Source of the DNA: Ceriagrion tenellum
Lineage: Eukaryota; Arthropoda; Insecta; Odonata; Coenagrionidae
Direction of reading: 5' to 3'
Assembly (NCBI GenBank): GCA_963169105.1
Contig: OY720632.1
Location: forward strand, 53,601,136 to 53,665,135
DNA length: 64,000 nucleotides
Positions 1 to 11,790 of this stretch are shown piece after piece. The notes under the pieces were generated by a model. That model ran no database searches. It was not told the DNA's origin and saw only the letters and a program-made list of their open reading frames with translations. Within the stretch, counting starts at the first letter, position 1, and each line of letters starts with the position of its first letter. The translations under genes were made by a program, and so were the position numbers.

Positions 1-380
1 AAGATATTTTGGATGAAAAAGTATTTTTTTATATGAAGTACATGGATTTTTATATGCACTGCTGAGAGTTGTAGGGAACAATCTTGCCCCGATCCCTTCA
101 ACTACAAGGGATACTTATAGGCACTTCAGGGAACGTAGTTATTTGCACTGAAGAAAAACTACGGGTTGATAAATTAAAATGCTTGACTGGCAATAACGCA
201 ATTACAGTCGATACTTTCTCTTTCTATGTAGTGATAAATATAGATTTTTCGATTTTTTAGGCACTGGTTCCTTTCAAGTAATACAAACCGGTGTTTTCTT
301 GAATAATATTACAATTGCGGCATAAAAAAATAAATTTCCAGGCGTTTTCTGAGCAAATATTTTCCTTCTCAATAAGTTTC
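1..380. other. AT-rich sequence, no feature seen
   Basis: The stretch is AT-rich with stops in all frames. No gene, RNA or recognisable repeat was seen. Confidence 0.5.
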
Positions 381-1640
381 ATTCCCTGACGTGTCGGAAT
401 GAGGCGAATTTGCAGCAGATCCAAATCCTCCGCCTACTCCGGTAAGCCCCCCGCGCCATCTCCCTCCTTTTCCTCCGTCTTCCGTATGGAAACGCGACAG
501 GGCATAAAAAGTAGTTGAAACAAAAGGCAAAAGGAACCGAGGAACCGGGGGAATACATTGCTTCGCAAAGTCCCGCCCTATTTATGATTATTTGGTTCTC
601 GGGGGTCGTTAAGGGTGCGCCTTAATGGCATTGGAGTGGCGCGGGGAAGAGAGAGGAGCGGGAGGAAGGTGGGAGGGGGGGTGGCGGAGGCTGGGGGTCG
701 GAAGGAGGAGGATGTGGAGCGGAGAGAAAGCGTGGGGGGGGGTCGCTATAATATGGTGCGGCGTGAGGAGGACTTCTGGAGCAAGAAGAGCAGTAGGAAG
801 GGCGGTGCTGGGGGTGGAGATCAGGGGGGGGGGTAGATAAGAGAGAGAGAGAGAAAGGGAGAACGGAAGAGCGGCAAGACGAGTGGAATGAATACGGGGC
901 CGAGCAGAAGATGGAAGGAGGAAGCTGACGGAAGTTGCCTCCCTCTTGCCGCTCGGGAGGAGGAGGTTTTTGGAGTTGGGCTGGAAGTAGAAGCGAGGAG
1001 AGAGGTCAGGAGGAGGAGGAGGGAGGGGGGATGCGGGCACGGAAGAAGATTGTCGGCATAGAAGACGGGGGGGATGGCATAGGGGGTGTTGGAGGGTGAA
1101 AAAATAAGTTATTCGGAGAACGATGGTGTTTTTTTATTCTTTTTAATATTCCTCTGCCCTCCGGACCGCCCTCCGTCGCTTCCTCCTCCTTCCCCCTCCT
1201 AAATTCCACGAGAGATCCCAAAAACAAACGCATGTCCTCGAGGGAGGCGTGGTGGGGGAGATGGTGAGGGAGGAAGAGATACGAGTGTTGTCGAGCGAGG
1301 ATGGGAGTTCCCCAAAGAGGACGCCCACGGGGGGAGAAATGGAGGGGAGGGTGGGACTCTTGCTCTAACGGATGCCTTGGAGAACCTTCGTGGAAATTCA
1401 AAGTATTCCAAATATCCCTCTCTCCACCCCTCATGCTCTATTATTATTCTCGACCCCTCCTCGCTACCCCTCTTGGAACTTCTCTCACCCATGCGGCATG
1501 CAGCAGTCAGATGAGCAGCGGAAGTTTTTCTTGCCAGAGCTCAAGGAATGCATTCCATTGGAGTAAACGTAGAATTGGTGGTGTTGGTCGAACTTGGACA
1601 GAGCAATGCCTGCTTTTGTTTTCAAAATACAAAAGTGAAC
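381..1640. other. GC-rich island 1, purine-rich on + strand
   Basis: Positions 640-1080 are dominated by GGAGG, GGGG and GAGAG tracts on the + strand, including a pure (GA)n run near 839-854. The bias flips to pyrimidine at about 1145-1200 and back to purine at 1240-1360. Several overlapping open frames of 60-143 codons occur on both strands, but their products are low-complexity (Pro/Ser/Leu or Gly/Arg/Glu). I read them as a by-product of the composition. The right part (1480-1570) is less repetitive and holds a 12-bp palindrome at 1545-1556. The island could be a regulatory region or a dispersed repeat; sequence alone does not decide. Confidence 0.55.
1545..1556. promoter_or_regulatory. Perfect palindrome GGAATGCATTCC
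   Basis: This is a 12-bp perfect palindrome made of two inverted GGAATG half-sites. GGAATG is the known core of TEAD/Scalloped (MCAT) binding sites. Function here is inference only, since a 12-bp palindrome can arise by chance. Confidence 0.2.
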
Positions 1641-3043
1641 AAAAAACGTAGCCATCATGCACTTAATATAAACAATAGTTGACTTATACTAGAGGGTGTA
1701 GGGCCAATATGCTTCAGACTACTGCATTAAATGTTTGGTTATCCACCGAACGAAGGTTTTGTAAAAATCAACTACCTGTGAATTTTTTGTATATGTTACG
1801 CAAAAATAAAATAGTAATCTCATGTGTAGAGTTTTGTGACAACTTTTCATCGGAATTAACTCCTCTTCCATCCAAAATTTATGAATATCACTTCTAACTG
1901 AACAATTAATAATGAGAGTTGTAGTTGATTATTTTACCAGAATAGTCGCAAGCTGTTTTCCGAGTTTAAGCTGCTACATGACATATATATGTATCTATTT
2001 GGTCACCGAAAAATTAAGTTTATTTTTGCAAATAATTAGAAATTTACTGAGGTATTTTTCTAAATATGTTAAACTGTAGTTTAGCAGAATCAAAGCCAAG
2101 TCCACAAATTGGAAAAAAAGTGGTGACGATAATTTGCGATATAATTATGACGAAATGTAAGCTAGACCCAATATTTGACACATGAATGTCAATGATAACC
2201 CCCCTCTCTTATAACAAAAAAGATCAGTTGGATAGTTAGTTTGCCGTACAATTTCTCTCTCTGTCACTTGATCGTTATCACAGTCATCTTGAGTCGCAAT
2301 TCTAAAACATCAACGATGTCATCTTGAATTTTATCCGTGATCTTCCTGCTAGTATTTTACCACTTCAAATTTTCTTCCCGTCATTGGAATTCTATCAAAT
2401 TTGACCGTAGAGGTTCTACAATAATGCCTGTTGCTAAATGTAAATGATAGAAATAAAAAGAAAAGATTAAGCTAGCTACTACAGAAATGGTTTTTACTGT
2501 ATGTTTCATAATCCTCCTAATTATCCCCTCTCAATGTCATTTGTTTTTTTTTCACTGTTTTCTACACTTAAAATATTGATACTGTGAACACGTTCTCATC
2601 AAAGTGCTTGCGGTAGACCGTATGTTAACTGGTCCCTAAATAAAACCTTTATAATCCCAGTAAGCCACTTTTATAGTGGATTACTTAGTTTATATGATAA
2701 AAAATTACCATGGAAGGGAAAAACATTCGTTAGGTCTCAAAAATCTTAGACATGAGCGCTTAGCATTCTTACTCTTAATGTCTATTTTCAAATAAAATAT
2801 AAAAAAATCTTGAAACTTTTGTCATACATTGCTGGATTTTATTATATAATCCGAAATTTACTGTTTACAAACAACACACCAGTAGGTACATGAGCGGAGC
2901 CCGATCTGTTTAAACCAGTAAAAATTTGGCAACCTTTATTACATTTAATCCTGCAACATCTACAGGGATATTATACGAAACTTTCAACAGTGTAACACTT
3001 CTTACAGTAGCTCTGTTGTGATTTTTTTATTTTATCTTAAACT
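1641..3043. other. AT-rich sequence
   Basis: No gene or known repeat was seen. A small imperfect hairpin at 2659-2685 has 11-nt arms (10 of 11 paired) around a 5-nt loop. Confidence 0.5.
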
Positions 3044-3172
3044 TATCTGTTTGGCAGAATATTTATCTTACTTTATAATTCTATCTGCTCTTTAGATATA
3101 GCACGGATCAAATAATATCCTCTGCTTCGTACTGAAACTTAACTATTCTGAATTTTTCAAGCAATCTAAGAT
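3044..3172 (+). repeat. Duplicated repeat, segment B copy 1
   Basis: About 105-130 bp matches 4214-4342 in the same orientation. Shared landmarks are TTAGATATAGCA, GGATCAAA and TATCCTCTGCTTCGT, followed by TGAAACTTAACT. By eye the core is about 85-90% identical. It lies just upstream of segment A copy 1, whereas in the second copy B follows A. This is probably a diverged transposon-derived repeat; the family was not recognised. Confidence 0.65.
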
Positions 3173-3183
3173 TACTTGTCGAA

Positions 3184-3283
3184 CTTATCCTTGCGAAAAC
3201 AACTAAATTAACAAAAGGGTATCATAAATTTTTGTTTTCTAAAAACAAACGGAACTATTCTGTTAAAAACAAGAGTTAACCAA
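3184..3283 (+). repeat. Duplicated repeat, segment A copy 1
   Basis: The segment matches 3869-3983. Shared landmarks are GCGAAAACAACTAAA, ACAAAAGGGTATCAT and TTTTTGTTTTCTAAAAACAA, then TATTCTGTTA and GAGTTAACCAA. Identity is about 90% across the first ~80 bp; the second copy carries about 15-20 extra bases before GAGTTAACC. Confidence 0.7.
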
Positions 3284-3868
3284 GCTTTGTTTACGTTTAT
3301 TGATTAAGCATAATTTATCTTCAATTAGGCTTTAGGCAATATGAAACATTAGCGCGTATACAAAATGCATTGAGTCTAAAATCAGAGTAAATGGAACCAT
3401 GTCCTAGAAACATAATATTTCTGAAATGGTAATAGCTAGGTAAGTGTATCAAAGCTTCACATTATTACATAAACTATAGCACATATTTTAGTATCACATA
3501 TTGCACTTTAATGCCTATTCTACTTCCGTCTCTCTTCTGCAAATTACTCTCCGGTAAACTACCTGACTAATGATGCATGACGATGGAAATAATATATTTT
3601 TATAAGTTTTTTATCCCTAATGGGGAAGAGTTATATTTAAATCATATTTTAAACCACTAAGCGATATAATGTTTGCTTAAAATACGTTTTTTACTAATAG
3701 GGACAACATTGAATTTTGAGGTGCTCATTAAATTATTTTAACAATCTATTTTATGCATGTTGCCAATAAAGACTCTAATTTAGCAATACATTTTTTTCAG
3801 GATGATCCAACCACAAAAAGTTGCCATGGTGTCTTGATATCTCATATATTAATATAATTTAAGGAATG
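3284..3868. other. AT-rich spacer between repeat copies
   Basis: No gene was seen. A T-rich tract followed by CAG at about 3790-3800 resembles a splice acceptor, but no open frame follows it. Confidence 0.4.
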
Positions 3869-3983
3869 CTTATCTATGCGAAAACAACTAAAATGACAAA
3901 AGGGTATCATGACTTTTTGTTTTCTAAAAACAAACGAAAGTATTCTGTTACACTATATCAGTAACGTACATGAGTTAACCAAA
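3869..3983 (+). repeat. Duplicated repeat, segment A copy 2
   Basis: This is the second copy of the 3184-3283 segment, about 685 bp downstream in the same orientation, with a short insertion before GAGTTAACC. Confidence 0.7.
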
Positions 3984-4213
3984 TGTTAAAAATATGCAAA
4001 ATTTAAAAAAATAAAAAAATAATTTAATGGAATAGTATCAGCTGGTTAAATGTTTAGTAAATTGGTGTTCTTGTGCTATTCACTTGGTATATCAGAATTA
4101 TAATAATATACAAGTTTTACTTTATTTGAATCCATATAATACTCTACACTTAAACGTCACGCTGTTACTTGTTATAATTTCTAATGCTGCATGAAAAATG
4201 GGAATTTCTGAAA

Positions 4214-4342
4214 TTATCCGTTTGGTTGAGTGGTTTTCTTACTTAATAATTCTATCAGCTTCTTAGATATAGCATGGATCAAAATAATATCCTCTGCTTC
4301 GTTCTGAAACTTAACTGAACTGAATTTTTCAAATACTCTAAG
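4214..4342 (+). repeat. Duplicated repeat, segment B copy 2
   Basis: This is the second copy of the 3044-3172 segment in the same orientation, about 1.17 kb downstream. The order B-A then A-B means a simple tandem duplication does not explain the pair without further loss or rearrangement. A 14-base match (CTCTGCTTCGTTCT) in a similar context recurs at 60865-60878. Confidence 0.65.
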
Positions 4343-6480
4343 TCTAGCATGTAGCCTCCGAGTGAACAAAACTCAAGTCAAAAACTCAATTTTTTCTATA
4401 TAGCATTATCTTTGGCTTAACGTCTACTCAACCAGACAAAATAAAAACTGGGATGGACACGTGTGTGGGGATGATGTGAGGAAGTAGCAATGTTAATTTT
4501 TTTAAATTTAGGTAATCGAGACTATTATTATATTTGTAATAGTGCAATTAATGGCCGCGAAATAACCAAAATATTGGTAAATACCAGAAAGGGGAAATAT
4601 TTTATTTTATAAAAAACGATTGAATTGATTAAAATAATGACGTATATGTTTCATTTAATCCCAAAATTATAATTATTATAACTTCACTTCATATAAATGC
4701 TGGTGCTTTGTCAGTAATTTCAACAGTTTTCACGAAAAAATAGCGTGAGAGCATAATTTAAAATGAGCTCAAAACAAGTAGGTATACATTTGAGGTAGTG
4801 TGACTACGTTAAGCTCACAATTATTTGGACGGTGTCAATGATTTCGGATGGAAATTTGTGATCAAAAATGCCTCAAATATGTTTATTTTGCTCCTGTAAA
4901 GTATTTATGAAACATCGTTTTAGACAAACGGATAGGAGAAGAAGAATATCGAATAGTGGTATCGACGCTTAAATGAGTACGAGGTAAATATGCGTTTCAA
5001 TTTATCGGGTGAAAATTAAAATTTAGTCAAAATATTCTTTATCCAACATTTTAAGAATGTTATTTCTGCTAGCGTTAGAATCTCCCTAAGGCGTTGTTTT
5101 TTAGGAAATAATTGCATCTGCTTGCATAACTTATATCTCAATTTGTAGGGAATAATGATGTCTTTTTCTATAAATATGAGAATTCCTGTCTTGGGAGGTA
5201 GTTCGATCGTTTCGTCGGGCTCACTGTTGTCCCGAAAGGAGGTTGGGGATCAGAATTGCGGCTTCGGATCAATAGACAGTGCCCTCTGTGGAGCTATTTC
5301 TCAGCTTACTAACACGCCACTAGCTTAGCATGGGTCAAAGACGCATTACTGGAACTCAACCCCTGAGAGCATTACCATGTCCGGCAGCCACACATCGAAA
5401 ATGAATGATCATGAGCCACAACTAAGGGACAGTAGAGAATTAGCAGTCGAATTGACGAAATATCTGTCGAAAAATTTATTTCTATATACTCAACTGTCTC
5501 GTTATATTCTATGAACAAAAGAAGTGCATTTTTGATAACATTCAGCCCTGCAAAAACAAAGCATGTTTTGGAGTTCAAATAAAAAACTGCGTATTATTAT
5601 TCAAGATCCGAATACAGAAAAGTTTTCGGCAACATGGTTTGCATGTGAAAAAGTGTTAAATTTCCAAAATATTCCACCAGTCATTTTGACACAATGTTCC
5701 TTCCAAGAACTCTAGGCGAAAATTTGCAGGGAATGTAGCTAAATATCAGATATTGCTTAGACATTATTGTATGTAATACATGTAGTAATAATGAATGTTT
5801 TTAACACCGATGTTAGTCCACATAGAAATAAAATTAAATCCGTGATACCATAAAATCATTGCCCCTCATTCATTTATTGCACAGTAAAATGGAAAATTCT
5901 GAGTTGTAATTTGTAAGAATTCTGAATTTTACGACTTGTTTAAGGATATTTATGATATTATGACTATCAACCTGTAATAATTTTCTAAAAATTATTGAAT
6001 TTATTTTCAAGACTTTGTGGGCTACATTTTTACCTTTATCTTTAAACTTTACATAATTACTTACTACGTTAAACAACTGAAATCAACAGGTAAGGTAAGA
6101 ACTAAACTTGAACCACGGTAAATGGCCGATACACCTCTTTTTATAGAAGGAAAGAGTTATAAATAGATATATATTTTTTGCCAGTATTTCCTATTTTCAC
6201 TTAGCGCTTGGTATTTTTTAATCAATTTTAATCAAAATGACATTTCGATCACTTAAAACAAGTCGTTATTTCTAAATTTTGTGTAAAAACCCAATAGGCT
6301 CTTTTCAAATAAACTTATGTATTAATGCAAGTGGGCTCTTCAAACTGAGACATATGCAGCATTTTTTTCTTGGATTTTGCATTATACAATGTCACCTTAC
6401 GCCTTTATTCCCATTTTCTGAAAATAAGCCACATTTTTAAGTATAGCAGCTCAACAAAATGAAACTGCTGTATACTAAAA
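4343..6480. other. AT-rich sequence, no gene seen
   Basis: Stops are frequent in every frame and no coding or RNA signal was recognised. A moderately GC-rich patch near 5195-5370 is unassigned. Confidence 0.45.
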
Positions 6481-6830
6481 AATGTAATTCATAACGTAGG
6501 CACCGAGTGGTGTGAACGGTACAAAACTATCTCTGAGTAACTGCTGGCAGTGATAAGAGGTCAAGAGTTGGTGAAGGTTTTCCCATTCTAAGAGAGCGCC
6601 TGAGAAACGGGCAGTTAAGTGTAGACCTCTAGTGGGGCAGGACTCGGAGCCCCTAAGAGTTCGAAGGTGAGAAGGGTCATCGGGGGCGAGGGTAAGCCTC
6701 GGAGAGGGAGATAAAGGCCTGGGAATGGTCTCGTCGGGCGGGAAACGAGTTGGGAACCTGCCGGATGCCTTACTCTTCTCGCCCGAGAATAGGGAAACAG
6801 AAAGGGCTTAATTGATTCTACATAAAATTT
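6481..6830. other. Small GC-rich, purine-leaning patch
   Basis: The patch is purine-leaning on the + strand (GGGGCGAGGG, GGAGAGGGAGA). It may be a short island or part of a dispersed repeat; no protein similarity was recognised. Confidence 0.35.
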
Positions 6831-7302
6831 CTCAACCAAAACGTGGCATGCGTTTCAATGAGTACTGGATAAATATTTATATAATTATTATATTAATTCC
6901 TGGAAAATATTACTGAATGTTATATTTCTAAATAAGTGCTGAGAAAATTTTGATAATTTATCATTGAAAAGCAAATACTGCCTTTAATATGCTTATTTTT
7001 CATAATAATTTGACTTAATTTTATTTAAACTATTTTGTCGTTGAAATACCAGTACATAAACTTAGACTTATCCGCAAACAACGCTTAGGATAATGGGTGC
7101 ATTCTATAAACTTTCTTTTGCTATTTTGCACAAGAAATCTTAGAACTTGCTCTTATAAAGAAAGTTTTATGTTTTGAAAAACAACTTCAGAATCTTTTTC
7201 ATAATTTATTAAAAGGACTTGTGGCAGTCAAATGTATAAAAAGGTTTGAGCATGCGTTGGTAACATTGATTACAAGCATTCATTTTTCAAAAATGAACGG
7301 AG
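6831..7302. other. AT-rich sequence, no feature seen
   Basis: No gene, RNA or repeat was recognised. Confidence 0.45.
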
Positions 7303-7794
7303 TTAAGGCCATTTTACACTATTCTTATTTTAGTACTGAAAATTGAACTGAGATTAGCGCGAAAAACCAAAACAAAATCGGGACTTCGAATCGAACGGGG
7401 AAATGTAATTCGACGCCTCGGAGCCTGTGTTTACACGATGCTATTTTCAGTGCGCAGTGCTGTCCGGGTAGTCGCTGAACTAGACAATATCAAAAATGGG
7501 ACCATATAATTTCGAATACTTACTCTTTTGTTTAATAATTAATCTAACCAGCCCTCAGAAAACCAATTCTAGAGGTCTTACGAGCAAATATTCACGATCA
7601 CTACTAATGCTATACCTATAAAGATTATTTTGTAAATTTCAGTGAAAAGAACTATCGTACTAATTTTTAGTACTGATAATATTAGCCAATTGCTAAATCA
7701 GGTGCGATTACACCCTATCCGTGGAGCCATTTTTAGCAGGCTGAGTTCAGTCGATTTTCAGTGCTGAAGTAAGCATCGTGTAAAGCGCCATTAA
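7303..7794. mobile_element. TTAA-flanked foldback element (MITE-like)
   Basis: The ends are inverted repeats. Left end 7303-7352 pairs with the reverse complement of right end 7741-7794, matching about 34 of the first 44 positions, with shared blocks TTTACAC and CACTGAAAAT (left end TACTGAAAAT). Both ends are bounded by TTAA (7303-7306, 7791-7794), which fits a TTAA target-site duplication as made by piggyBac-type transposases. The interior (~480 bp) has no transposase frame, so this is a non-autonomous element. A further copy of the terminal motif (TTTACACGATGCT, 7429-7455) sits inside, suggesting nesting or an internal subterminal repeat. Divergence of the arms indicates an old insertion. 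Assignment to piggyBac is inference from the TTAA alone. Confidence 0.65.
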
Positions 7795-9230
7795 GACCCA
7801 GTTCCAGAAAACAGCAGAGTTCACAGAAAAGCCACCAATCAGTATACGAGTTCAAAAACAGCTGATTTAGCAAATAATTTAACCGAAGAACAAAAGTTGG
7901 TGGCATTTGCTTCAGTCATATAATTTTAAACACATTGTTCACTTTTTATTACTTTCTTTTCCTCATTAAATAATTTCATCCAAATATGGTATTTAGTCTA
8001 TTGTTTTTGTTATCTTATACACTTAGGTGTTGTTTTTACCATGAACGACGCTGCTTTTGTGTTGTTATGTACAGTATATTGTGAATAAAATGGAATTTTA
8101 ACTTGTCACTGCTAATTTTTGGCAAAATTTAACAGCCTATGTTTCTATGTGTTTACTTTAGATTTTGCGTGATTTTCATTGACTACTGTGTAGTTTTTTG
8201 AGTGTTAAGTATCAACTGCAATTACTCCAATGATATTAATTTGTGAACTCTTTTGGAAGCCTTGTAAAAAGCGTTAACTATTGACTTTTTAAAGTTAAAG
8301 ATGTGTTGACTTCTTAAATATTTTTGATGAGGTTTACCTTTTTTATGCACACTAATAGACACTGGGATTTAATTTGAGCAATTATGGAAGAGACAAGAAA
8401 AGCAGAGAAGTAAATAAAATTACTGGTTCGTCCAAATTGGAAATAGAAGGAAAGTAAATTAGACTCCAATCCACGAATTTCATTCGTTCAGGTGATTCCC
8501 TACTGGAACCATTGTAATCTCGTTGACACGTACTTGTTTCCGGGGACCAAAAAATCCAAGTCCCCAAGTCCAAGCATAGGAGCTCGTCCTTTGCTTTTTT
8601 TGACGATTTGGATTTAACCTTCAATTTGAAATAGGGTATTTTAGAATAAAACTCAGTAAAAATATGAGACACAGCGTTTTTAAATACCAAAGATTTGTTG
8701 GTGAAAATGCACTATCAGGTAATTGAAAATCGTGAGGAATGATCGTAACACTCCCCAAATTATTGCATTTACACTATAGTAGCAAACGGAAGTTTCCTCG
8801 TACATTTACCGTAGTATTCTCTGTAGTTGGGGTTGATGGTTGATTTATGTTGCAATATCATTGGTTTTTACGTGAAGGTAATAACAATAGCTTTTGACTG
8901 AAATTGAATTGAAAAAATTCACTCCTGATGACATTCATATGAGAACGATGACTGATGCGGAATCATCAAAACTTAATCATTTGCGATGAATTGATAATAT
9001 TTGCAGTAGATGTATAGTGAGAAAAGTTATTACGGTTAGTGTTATCCTTTACCTTCGTATTTTATACCAAAAGACGATTTCCAATATCCCAAGTGGCAAA
9101 TTCTTTTAGCGCAAGCTGTTATATTGATGGAGGGTATGTCTCGCATTTTTTCAAATGCTATGAGCACATTTTTGTAAGATTATTATAACTATTGAGGATA
9201 TACGCCGTTTACGTTGTTTTGGTTTTACCA
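7795..9230. other. AT-rich sequence, no gene seen
   Basis: A 102-codon frame on the minus strand (8382-8690) has no recognisable domain and is most likely chance. Nothing else was identified. Confidence 0.4.
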
Positions 9231-9259
9231 AAGGTTTTTTATTAAGGACTTCAGAGCAA

Positions 9260-9593
9260 ATACTCATCCTTTCATGCAAAAATTCACCTTAACTAGAAAG
9301 ATTTTTGATTTGCTCGATGAGTTACCTACTTTACATCATGGGAAATGATTATGGTATTCAACATGATCGTAATTGCGTGGTTGAATCAGTTCTTCACTTC
9401 CGAATGATTATCCAGCAGGCCAAATGAAAGGACTTCTGAAGAATAATTTTAACCAACCCGGAATGCAAATGACAAGAAACGACGGTGAAACTAGCAGTCA
9501 CATTATAATCAAATATATGGCTCATAAGATTAATCGCACAAACGTTGTGGCTGTAAAATTAGCGAGCATAATAGAAAAACCTAGTTACTAGTA
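9260..9593 (+). pseudogene. Possible decayed piggyBac-like transposase fragment
   Basis: Three short frames on the + strand, joined only by frame changes and interrupted by stops, follow the order seen in the middle of piggyBac-family transposases. First comes a segment ending FDLLDEL (9276-9337), resembling the DNFFTS...LL..L region. Next is a segment with YGIQHDRN (near 9350-9376) in the place of the GTGTxRxNR motif. Last is an open frame to the stop at about 9590 containing IIIKYM and VVAVKLAS, in the place of the vvkWxDnk.Vt..S region. The similarity is weak and judged by eye. The frames are broken, so this is a relic at best. No ends were found, and there is no evidence linking it to the TTAA element at 7.3 kb. 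Confidence 0.28.
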
Positions 9594-9619
9594 TTAGGTT
9601 GATACCCAACATACGAGAT

Positions 9620-9735
9620 AGATCGGAGGAGGGTACCAGCAAGAGAGATAAGTAGCAGTTAGAGGAGAGGAGATGGAGAGAATACCAAAAGAGGAGGGAA
9701 GGTGAGCAAGAGAGTTGAAGAGGGGGGAAGGGTGT
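9620..9735 (+). repeat. Dispersed purine-rich repeat, copy 1
   Basis: The ~115 bp matches the reverse complement of 13553-13668 at about 89% identity, including exact runs CGGAGGAGGGTACCAGC and CAGTTAGAGGAGAGGAGATG. It is not simple sequence: blocks such as AGAATACCAAAAGAG and AAGGTGAGCAAGAG are shared. This shows that at least part of the purine-rich islands is a dispersed repeat. Confidence 0.75.
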
Positions 9736-9899
9736 AGATATGGCTCATGATGGCCTTGTCGTTCTATCGTCTCAAATCATTTTATTTTACTAGAAGTTGT
9801 CACAGAAATCGTCTTTGATAGTAAATTTAGGTAACTAAATGTTATATCATACAATAATTGACGCACAGGATTGAACGCAGTAAAACATCGGAAAGCAAT

Positions 9900-10110
9900 A
9901 ATTGAAAATTGTGTGGGCATGTTGGTGTTGTGACTATGTCATTTCTGCCTCACCGAAAGGCCTGTGCAAGCTTAAGCCCAATTTATAATAGATAGGAATA
10001 TTCACTATCGTATTATCTTGGACGTTCTCAGATAGTAAGAATATCATTCATTTAGGCTGGAATTTGAACCATGAACCTTATATATTGGTTGAGTAATGTA
10101 ATCAGCAAAC
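9900..10110 (-). mobile_element. Possible decayed tRNA-derived SINE
   Basis: On the minus strand the sequence around 10059-10070 reads GGTTCAAATTCC, close to the pol III B-box consensus GGTTCGANTCC, followed by AGCC. About 40 bases upstream TTGCTGATTACATTACTC is a weak A-box-like stretch. The spacing fits a tRNA head. No poly-A tail or target duplication was found, so confidence is low. Confidence 0.28.
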
Positions 10111-10554
10111 ATAGTCAGACGTTTTCTTCCTCTGTGAATTTTATGGAGCCCTTGATGAGCAAAGTTTTGATGAAATGCCGTGCATTGATAGCCCGAAGAG
10201 ACCATGTTTAAGTATATATTGCTACCGTGAACAAGGTAAAAATTAATTCTAAACTCGTATATGCTTTGAGTCATTTTTTTCAGAAACGGTTGAACTGTCT
10301 TGTAGTTACATTAACGGAGTCACTCGCATGTACTAACACAAATTTTTGAAAATCACAGCTACAAAATCTTCCATCGGGCCGATGTTAAGTCTTTGTTTGA
10401 CTTCTTATGGCAGTGATTTTGGTCGAAAATTAACGTAATCACTGCTAAGTGACTTCTTTCAAACTTGGTGCACAGCCAGATTTGCAGTTCTTGGGATACT
10501 CTTCAATCTTTGAAAACAAATTCAATGCTAAGCGCCTTGTCTTTTTTCTCATAG
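10111..10554. other. AT-rich sequence, no feature seen
   Basis: No gene or repeat was recognised. Confidence 0.4.
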
Positions 10555-11790
10555 GTAATATTGAGAGAGGGTAAAAGAGAAGAATGATCATGGACAGTTT
10601 ACCGTGTCTGGAGGTTTCTCTCCGGGATGATCTGAAGGAGTAGGTGAGAATGATAGAAAAGAAGGGGATACGGAGGATTTAAAAATTTTAGTGGATTAAC
10701 GGGGAAGAGGGATGGTGCAAGGATAAGATCTTGGAGAACACCAGCCGTAATATCCAAGCCATTTACCTCTCCTTTCATTCCCTATCAATCCCACCCAAGG
10801 CCCGATCGCCCTTCGTCGTCCACCATGTCCCTCCCGCAACTCCCCTCTTCCATGCCGCCTAAATTCCCTTCCCATTCCCCGGTAGCGAAACCCCTGTCTA
10901 TCTAAGCCATACTTTTTTTTCTCTTTCCAACCCTAAAAGTTAATGCGGTCATTTGATTCGGCCGCAATATCTCTTTTATGGATCAAAGTGGTACCCTTAG
11001 AGGAGAAGAGGAGGGAGGTAATGATTGTGCAATTCACCGAAAATGCGCGATAAGAGATTTTCGAAGGGGTTTCGATGGAAACGGAAGGAGGGATAAGGGA
11101 TGAGAGAAGGAGAGCAAGGTGGAAAGAGAGAGAGAGAGAAGAAAGGCAGAGAGATATGGAGGGCATAAAGAGAGAGTGTACGAAGGGTTGGGAAAGGGTT
11201 TTCTGGTGGAGTTGGCGAGGAATTAGCGATGGATGACGATGGGGGAGTTGGTTAAGACACGTTTTTGGGAAATTGACGGCGGTGGGTGGTGCGGGTGGAG
11301 GATTGGCCCCGGGATCTGCGCGAGGGGTTTTATCCCCTCCACCCATTTCAAGCCCTTATTCCCTTTTCGGCCTCCCTTCCCTCACCACCGATTACTTTTC
11401 ACCGAACATTAGCCGCGGGGTATCTGGGATTGACACACGCCCTGCCGTCTTATCTCCGTCCTCCCCCTTTCCCAGTACCTCCCTCCCTACTGCTCCGTCG
11501 ACCCCACTCGCCCCTTGATTAAGTTGCGCCGAGTGAGGAATACGCGAGGCTGGAATTAAAGTCCGGATGGATCGCCTGCACGGGAAGCACCACCAGATTG
11601 TGCTTCTCATTAAACTCCTTCGGGGGGATCGAGCTTTGTTTAATTTGCCGAACGAATTAAGGTCCCGTAAACGCGGAGAGTTGACATGCAACGGATTGAG
11701 GAATTGAATCGGCTGATAACCAACTCTCAAAAGTCTCCCCAAAGTACGTGCGAAGGGAGAGAGGAAAAAATTGTTCCTCCGACGAGGACA
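10555..11790. other. GC-rich island 2, strand-switching purine/pyrimidine bias
   Basis: The + strand is purine-rich at 10555-10740, pyrimidine-rich at 10741-10900, purine-rich at 10975-11270 (with a GA run near 11128-11141) and pyrimidine-rich at 11330-11520. The following 11520-11740 is CpG-containing and less repetitive, with AT-rich homeodomain-type words (TTGATTAAG, GAATTAAAG, CGAATTAAGG), and could be a regulatory core. Open frames of 60-137 codons overlap on both strands, give low-complexity products, and are not annotated as genes. Confidence 0.5.
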
